The notes beneath the pieces were generated by a model, which searched no databases, was not told the origin of the DNA, and saw only the letters and a program-made list of their open reading frames with translations. From CALVUJ01 sp045119835 (GTDB taxonomy: Bacteria > Bacillota_I > Bacilli_A > RFN20 > DUOF01), in the NCBI GenBank assembly GCA_045119835.1, contig JBGVED010000087.1:1-9108 (forward strand): a stretch of 9,108 nt of DNA. Reading direction: 5' to 3'. Shown here piece by piece: positions 5,053 to 9,108 of the stretch. The translations under genes were made by a program, and so were the position numbers. How positions within the stretch are numbered: position 1 is the stretch's first letter; each line of letters begins with the position of its first letter.

Positions 5053-7389
5053 ATGTCAGATCAAAACAATCAAGTGTCAGATTTCTCATGGATCAAGTTT
5101 TATGAAGAATTAGCTGATAAGCTCTTTGAATATAAAGATAAAAGAGCTGAGCTTATAACTAAGCTTGAACTATGCTTAAATAAATTTAATGAAATATCTC
5201 TCCAGAATAGCAATCGGAAAGCAAAAACTATCTCTGTAGAAGATTTTTGTTATACTGATTTACAAGACGGCAACCTTAGCGATATAGATCCTTTTACAGT
5301 ATTCGCAATCTTTAATAGGGCCCAAACTTACGAAACAAAGAAAAACTTCTTTGAGTCCTTTAAGACAGCCTTTGGAATGATATCTGACATCCCAAGTTCT
5401 ACTGATGGTGTTCCTCATGCTGATAATAGGAGAGCAAGATTTTTTAATTCTCCTAATGATATTGAAAAATTATGGAATATTTTTGTAGCCGCTATAAACT
5501 TGTCAAATGGTAGAACTGAAGATGATAGTTCTTTTAGCAATAGTTTTGATTCAGCAGAAAAAATCAACAATGTTAAATGGAATTTAACTTTTGCCTTATA
5601 TTGGATTAGACCTAATTTCTTTTTACCTTTGGATTCTAATTCAAGAAATTTCATTTCAATTAATCCAAAATATCTTGTATCTAAAGAGATTTCAGATTAT
5701 TTCTCTAGAAAATCATATGACGTTCCTTCAGGAGAAAAATATTTAAGTTTTTGTAGAAAACTATTCTCAAGCTCAAACAATTCTGATTTCTCCATACCAG
5801 TGTTGTCTCACCGCGCATATCTCTTAGCTCAAGAAAACTTGAATGTTTGGAAAGTAAGTCTAGGTAAAGACTTTTTTGATGACCAAAAATTTAATGAATA
5901 TGTTTCTAAAAGATTGGTGTCAGTGGCAAAAAACACTGGAAAAAATCAAGGAGAACAGTATTTAAATGAATTTAATAAGGGACATATCTTTTATCTTTGC
6001 AATGGTTCTAATCAGATAAGGTTATTAGGTCGAGTATTAGAAGATGAGGGGAGTGTTGACCCTAATGACGAAAAATGGGTAACCAAAAAGTATGAAATCC
6101 TAAAAGAATCAATTGATAAAACAAAGTGTAATGTTGGAAAAAAGTGGTGGCAACCAAATGGTAATTCAACTATAAGAAAAATTGACACAAATGAGTTAAA
6201 GGAATTTGAGTCAACAATTTTGAGTCCATTCTTTAATTTATCCATAGATGATTTAATGGAAATGAGCAAAAAGCCTATAGGTTACTATGAGAAATACGAA
6301 ATGAATAATTTAGAATCAAAGATAATCTCTCAGCTTAAACTTTCAAAGAATGTAATTTTGCATGGTGCACCAGGTACTGGAAAAACTTACATTGCAACCA
6401 AAAGAATTCCTCTTCTTATGGAAGCAGAAACAATTGATTTTGTTCAGTTCCATCCTTCCTATGACTATACCGATTTTGTTGAAGGTTTGCGCCCTGTTTC
6501 CAAAGTTGAAGGTGATAACTCAACGGTTTGTTTTGAAAGAAAAAATGGTACTTTCTACTCTTTTTGTGAAAATGCCTTGAAGGCATTTAAAGCAGATGAA
6601 AAACAAGACAAGAAAAGAAAATTCATTTTTATTATAGATGAAATCAATCGTGGTGAATTATCAAAAATATTTGGTGAATTATTTTTCTGTATTGATCCAG
6701 GCTACAGAGGTGTGGATGGTGCAATTAAAACTCAATATGAGAACCTACATCAAGAAGAAAATGAATTCGATAAGTTTCTCCATGATCTAGATAAACAGCA
6801 TAGTAATGAAGAAGAAAATTCAGATCCTTCATATAAAAATCATGAGGGTAATGGTTGGTTCTTTGTTCCTGAGAATGTCTATATCATTGGTACAATGAAT
6901 GATGTTGATAGAAGCGTTGAATCAATGGATATTGCTTTTAGACGTCGTTTTTCTTTTATAGAAATTAAAGCAGAAGACACTCGGTATATGTTAGATGAAT
7001 GTGACGAAAAGAAGGTAAATTCTGCAGCTTGGAACTCAATTCTAGATTCAGTAAAAGACAAGATGAATGCTTTAAATAAAGCAATTTTAGATATTGCTAA
7101 TTTGTCTTGCGACTATCAAATTGGTGCTTCCTATTTTATGAAGTTGCAAGATCTACAAGATGATGGATCTGAAGATAATTTTGCTTTGTTATGGAAGTAT
7201 CATCTTGAAGGTCTTATAAAAGAATACCTTCGTGGTGAGCCTAATGCTGAGGCTGTAATTAAAAAGCTAAAAGATGCATATGATGAGCCTGAATTAATAC
7301 TAAAGGATCAGAAAATAAAAGCAGAGGAACGTCAAAGTGCTACAGGGGCTGAAGATGAAAAATCCTCAAATGATAGTGAAATTAAGTGA
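5053..7389 (+). CDS. mcrB: McrB-like AAA+ NTPase of a modification-dependent restriction system
   Basis: This is the motor and recognition subunit of an McrBC-type endonuclease, which moves along DNA by NTP hydrolysis after binding modified bases. The AAA+ core is clear: Walker A GAPGTGKT (438-445), the McrB-typical FVQFHPSYDYTDFVEGLRP, Walker B FIFIIDEINRG (524-534), GTMNDVDRS at 613-621, and an arginine finger in AFRRRF (628-633). An acidic insert of about 60 residues lies between Walker B and MNDVDR. The N-terminus is not of the E. coli McrB type: residues 1-290 carry DIDPFTVFAIFNR (77-89) and LYWIRP (182-187), and about 309-420 (GHIFYLCNG, KKWWQPNG) may be a PUA/EVE-like reader. E. coli McrB has NTAD where this has NDVD, so GTP specificity should not be assumed. 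AAAGGA sits before the ATG, 16 bp after the opine dehydrogenase. The C-terminus is a charged tail. Confidence 0.9.
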   Translation: MSDQNNQVSDFSWIKFYEELADKLFEYKDKRAELITKLELCLNKFNEISLQNSNRKAKTISVEDFCYTDLQDGNLSDIDPFTVFAIFNRAQTYETKKNFFESFKTAFGMISDIPSSTDGVPHADNRRARFFNSPNDIEKLWNIFVAAINLSNGRTEDDSSFSNSFDSAEKINNVKWNLTFALYWIRPNFFLPLDSNSRNFISINPKYLVSKEISDYFSRKSYDVPSGEKYLSFCRKLFSSSNNSDFSIPVLSHRAYLLAQENLNVWKVSLGKDFFDDQKFNEYVSKRLVSVAKNTGKNQGEQYLNEFNKGHIFYLCNGSNQIRLLGRVLEDEGSVDPNDEKWVTKKYEILKESIDKTKCNVGKKWWQPNGNSTIRKIDTNELKEFESTILSPFFNLSIDDLMEMSKKPIGYYEKYEMNNLESKIISQLKLSKNVILHGAPGTGKTYIATKRIPLLMEAETIDFVQFHPSYDYTDFVEGLRPVSKVEGDNSTVCFERKNGTFYSFCENALKAFKADEKQDKKRKFIFIIDEINRGELSKIFGELFFCIDPGYRGVDGAIKTQYENLHQEENEFDKFLHDLDKQHSNEEENSDPSYKNHEGNGWFFVPENVYIIGTMNDVDRSVESMDIAFRRRFSFIEIKAEDTRYMLDECDEKKVNSAAWNSILDSVKDKMNALNKAILDIANLSCDYQIGASYFMKLQDLQDDGSEDNFALLWKYHLEGLIKEYLRGEPNAEAVIKKLKDAYDEPELILKDQKIKAEERQSATGAEDEKSSNDSEIK

Positions 7390-7411
7390 ATAATTTGCAA
7401 TATTTAAATAT

Positions 7412-7460
7412 AGGTGGATCCCATTGAGGTATCCTCCTTAAAGTAACGGCAATACTTAGG
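7412..7460 (+). promoter_or_regulatory. Two overlapping alternative hairpins between mcrB and mcrC
   Basis: Hairpin A pairs AGGTGGATCC (7412-7421) with GGTATCCTCCT (7428-7438), with one mismatch, one bulge and a 6-base loop. Hairpin B pairs CCTTAAAGT (7436-7444) with ACTTAGG (7454-7460), with two single-base bulges, and would cover the only ribosome-site candidate of mcrC. The two share bases 7436-7438, so they exclude each other. CCTCCTTA (7433-7440) equals the anti-Shine-Dalgarno end of 16S rRNA. No T-run follows, so a terminator is unlikely. Confidence 0.35.
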
Positions 7461-7471
7461 TTCATAGTCAT

Positions 7472-8944
7472 ATGGTCGAAAAGATTCTCATCAATCTAAC
7501 TGATAATTCTCAAAAATCATTTAGCGTAAATGAGCAGGAGCAAGACTCTTTAAAGCAAGAACATATTAATAAGTTGGAAGAATTCCAGGATAAGCCACTA
7601 AAGCAACTTATTAAAGATAATCCTTCGTTACTGATTTTTCCTACTTCTTTGATTGAGGTTGATGATAAAAGTAATACTGCAGATAAAAATCAAGAATATG
7701 ATCTGTTCACTAAAGACAAGATTGAGGATGAAGTAATTTATTCTTTATCAGTTTACGACAATGCTAAAACAGTCAAAATTTTTACCACTAATCTAATGGG
7801 CTTTATTGGCTTTTCAAACGTAAAATTATCTATCACCTCAAGATTTGCCAAGGATAACTACTTTTTGTATTACATGTTGCAAAAGGTATTTTGTGTAAAT
7901 CTTTTTGACTTTAATTTTGATAAACAACTTGATGGAACACTAGATTTACTATCTTTTCTATTTCCGTATGCTTTAAAAAGAGCCTTAAAGAAAGGTTTAT
8001 ACAAAGAGTACCGTCGTTTTCAAAGGAATGATAGTAAAGTTAAAGGTCCTATAAGTGTAGCAAGACATCTTAAAGAGAATATGCCTTTTAAAGGTACAGT
8101 TGCTTATGATAGTCGAGAAAGAACCTTTGACAATAACATCAATCAATTAGTAAGACACACCATTGAGTACATTAAAAAATCAGCTTTTAGAAGTATCTTA
8201 TCCTCCGATAAGGATACCCGTTTTTATGTATCACAAGTAGTTGAGGCAACACCTTCCTTTAACCCTCAATCTAAAAGTAAGATCTTGCATCATTGCTTAA
8301 AACCATTTAAGTCACCATTCTTTACGGAATATTCTTTTTTAATTAAGTTGTGCAAATCTATCTTGAATCATGAAAAGATTGAATATTCTCAGAAAGATGA
8401 TGAAATCTATGGACTCTTGTTTGATGGAGCATGGCTTTGGGAAGAATATTTAGCTACCATCCTTACTAATCTTGAAAAGCCTTTTGTTCATCCTGAAAAC
8501 AAGCTAAAGAATGGTGGTATTCAACTATATAAAGAAGGACAGCGCAGCGCTTATCCTGACTTTTACAGAGGTAATCAAATAGTTGGACCAAACAATCCAA
8601 CAGTAGCTCAAGGTAAAACTGATCTCAAATCTTCCATAGATGATAATTGGATTGTAGATGCTAAATATAAATCATTAGATACGTATGGTGTTAGCCGTGA
8701 TGATAAATATCAACTTATAGCTTATATGCATACATTTCCATCGAATAAAGGCACTTTAGTTTACCCATTTAGCCAAGACAATCAAAGTGGTAATCAGAAA
8801 GAAAAATCTTATAGTCTATGTGGTTTTGGTGGCAAGTTGAGTACCTATGGAGTGAATATTGTAAATAAGGTTAACTCTTATGAAGAGTTCTGTAGAAGTA
8901 TGGAAAAAGCAGAAACTGAACTTATAGCTAAATTTAGTACTTAG
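7472..8944 (+). CDS. mcrC: McrC-like endonuclease subunit
   Basis: McrC supplies the nuclease of the McrBC complex and stimulates hydrolysis by the McrB ring. The C-terminal part has the PD-(D/E)xK pattern: Y361-P362-D363 (YPDFYRG), then IVDAKYK with D396 and K398 as catalytic candidates. Upstream lie the family's usual stretches around TTNLMGFIGF, LLSFLFPYALKRALKKGLYKEYRR and FDNNINQLVRHTIEYI. At 490 residues it is clearly longer than E. coli McrC (about 350), mainly at the N-terminus, so the N-terminal region probably contacts its own McrB variant. The ATG at 7472 is the first start after an in-frame stop at 7457-7459. Its ribosome site is weak (TTAGG at 7456-7460, about 11 bases away), and an 82-bp gap follows mcrB, where many such pairs overlap. 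No frameshift or missing catalytic residue is visible. Confidence 0.88.
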   Translation: MVEKILINLTDNSQKSFSVNEQEQDSLKQEHINKLEEFQDKPLKQLIKDNPSLLIFPTSLIEVDDKSNTADKNQEYDLFTKDKIEDEVIYSLSVYDNAKTVKIFTTNLMGFIGFSNVKLSITSRFAKDNYFLYYMLQKVFCVNLFDFNFDKQLDGTLDLLSFLFPYALKRALKKGLYKEYRRFQRNDSKVKGPISVARHLKENMPFKGTVAYDSRERTFDNNINQLVRHTIEYIKKSAFRSILSSDKDTRFYVSQVVEATPSFNPQSKSKILHHCLKPFKSPFFTEYSFLIKLCKSILNHEKIEYSQKDDEIYGLLFDGAWLWEEYLATILTNLEKPFVHPENKLKNGGIQLYKEGQRSAYPDFYRGNQIVGPNNPTVAQGKTDLKSSIDDNWIVDAKYKSLDTYGVSRDDKYQLIAYMHTFPSNKGTLVYPFSQDNQSGNQKEKSYSLCGFGGKLSTYGVNIVNKVNSYEEFCRSMEKAETELIAKFST

Positions 8945-8949
8945 TATGA

Positions 8950-8979
8950 AAAATCGTTTTTCCTTACATTGACGATTTT
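8950..8979 (+). terminator. Weak hairpin after mcrC
   Basis: AAAATCGT (8950-8957) and ACGATTTT (8972-8979) form a perfect 8-bp stem with a 14-base loop, starting 6 bases after the mcrC stop. The stem is AT-rich and its 3' arm ends in four T, but there is no long T-run after it. It could end the mcrBC transcript weakly. It overlaps the open frame that runs off the right edge, so one of the two readings may be wrong. Confidence 0.35.
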
Positions 8980-9108
8980 GTTCAAAGAATAACAAAACTT
9001 GATAAGGTGGTGTTCTATACCATAAGTCATGATACAAGAGCTTTGGTTGATTGTCTTCCAAAGGAAATTTTAGGCAAGATTGAATATTGTGACAAAGCTG
9101 CGATAAAA
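8950..9108 (+). pseudogene. Unrecognised open frame without a start codon, cut by right edge
   Basis: After TGA at 8947-8949 this frame stays open for 53 codons to the window end. It has coding-like composition, including HDTRALVDCLPKEILG and KIEYCDKAAIK. It contains no ATG; the only start candidates are GTG at 9007 and 9010, without a convincing ribosome site. It could be the interior of a gene whose 5' end was lost, a gene using GTG, or an open frame by chance. The cysteine- and lysine-rich stretch made me think of a transposase, but I cannot name a family and assign no function. Confidence 0.35.

Noticed and set aside
7414..7439. Minus-strand AAGGAGG followed by ATG GGA TCC and four more codons to a stop
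   Set aside because: A perfect-looking ribosome site but only a six-codon frame. The motif is better explained as the complement of CCTCCTT in the mcrB-mcrC gap.
7390..7471. A frameshift splitting mcrC, suggested by the unusual gap after mcrB
   Set aside because: The gap has stops and no McrC-like sequence. McrB and McrC both look complete, with their expected motifs and sensible termini.
8816..9061. An 81-residue minus-strand frame overlapping the mcrC 3' end
   Set aside because: It is antisense to well-supported mcrC coding sequence, has no motif and looks like an accidental shadow.
1..9108. CRISPR arrays, tRNA or rRNA genes, riboswitches, replication origin
   Set aside because: Read through for regularly spaced repeats, cloverleaf or rRNA-like sequence and dense iterons; none seen. 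The only anti-Shine-Dalgarno match (7433-7440) is eight bases and not part of a 16S gene.

Overview
AT-rich bacterial DNA, roughly one third G+C by eye. No rRNA, tRNA or housekeeping gene fixes the taxon. The ISAs1-like transposase tail and the LicD/LicC-type surface-glycan genes fit an animal-associated Gram-negative, perhaps a low-GC gammaproteobacterium, but this is a guess. All five complete genes are on the + strand.

Layout. (1) 2-256: the 3' end of an ISAs1-like transposase entering from the left edge. (2) 319-1626: a LicD-family phosphotransferase with an extra C-terminal Rossmann-like domain. (3) 1627-2119: a 493-bp non-coding stretch with a palindrome, a minus-strand terminator-like hairpin that no longer serves any visible gene, and a perfect 18-bp palindrome just before the next gene. 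(4) 2120-5036: a two-gene unit, namely a LicC-type cytidylyltransferase fused to a CobD/HisC-like PLP enzyme, then an opine-dehydrogenase-family oxidoreductase 4 bp downstream. (5) 5053-8944: a McrBC-type modification-dependent (type IV) restriction pair whose first gene starts only 16 bp after the opine dehydrogenase. (6) 8950-9108: an open frame with no start codon that runs off the right edge.

How the genes may work together. The three metabolic genes suggest a route to a phosphate-linked opine decoration on a surface glycan. The PLP domain would make an amino-alcohol phosphate (for example phosphoethanolamine from phosphoserine), and the cytidylyltransferase domain would activate it with CTP. 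The opine dehydrogenase would reductively condense the amine with a 2-oxo acid, and LicD would transfer the phospho-group to a sugar. The families are clear; the substrates and the order of steps are inference. The product would resemble the N-(1-carboxyethyl)ethanolamine phosphate that I recall from the Proteus mirabilis O14 O-antigen (from memory, not checked).

McrB and McrC would assemble into a nucleotide-driven endonuclease cutting modified foreign DNA. Surface decoration next to modified-DNA restriction, bounded on one side by a transposase remnant, looks like an accessory island that may affect phage sensitivity at two levels.
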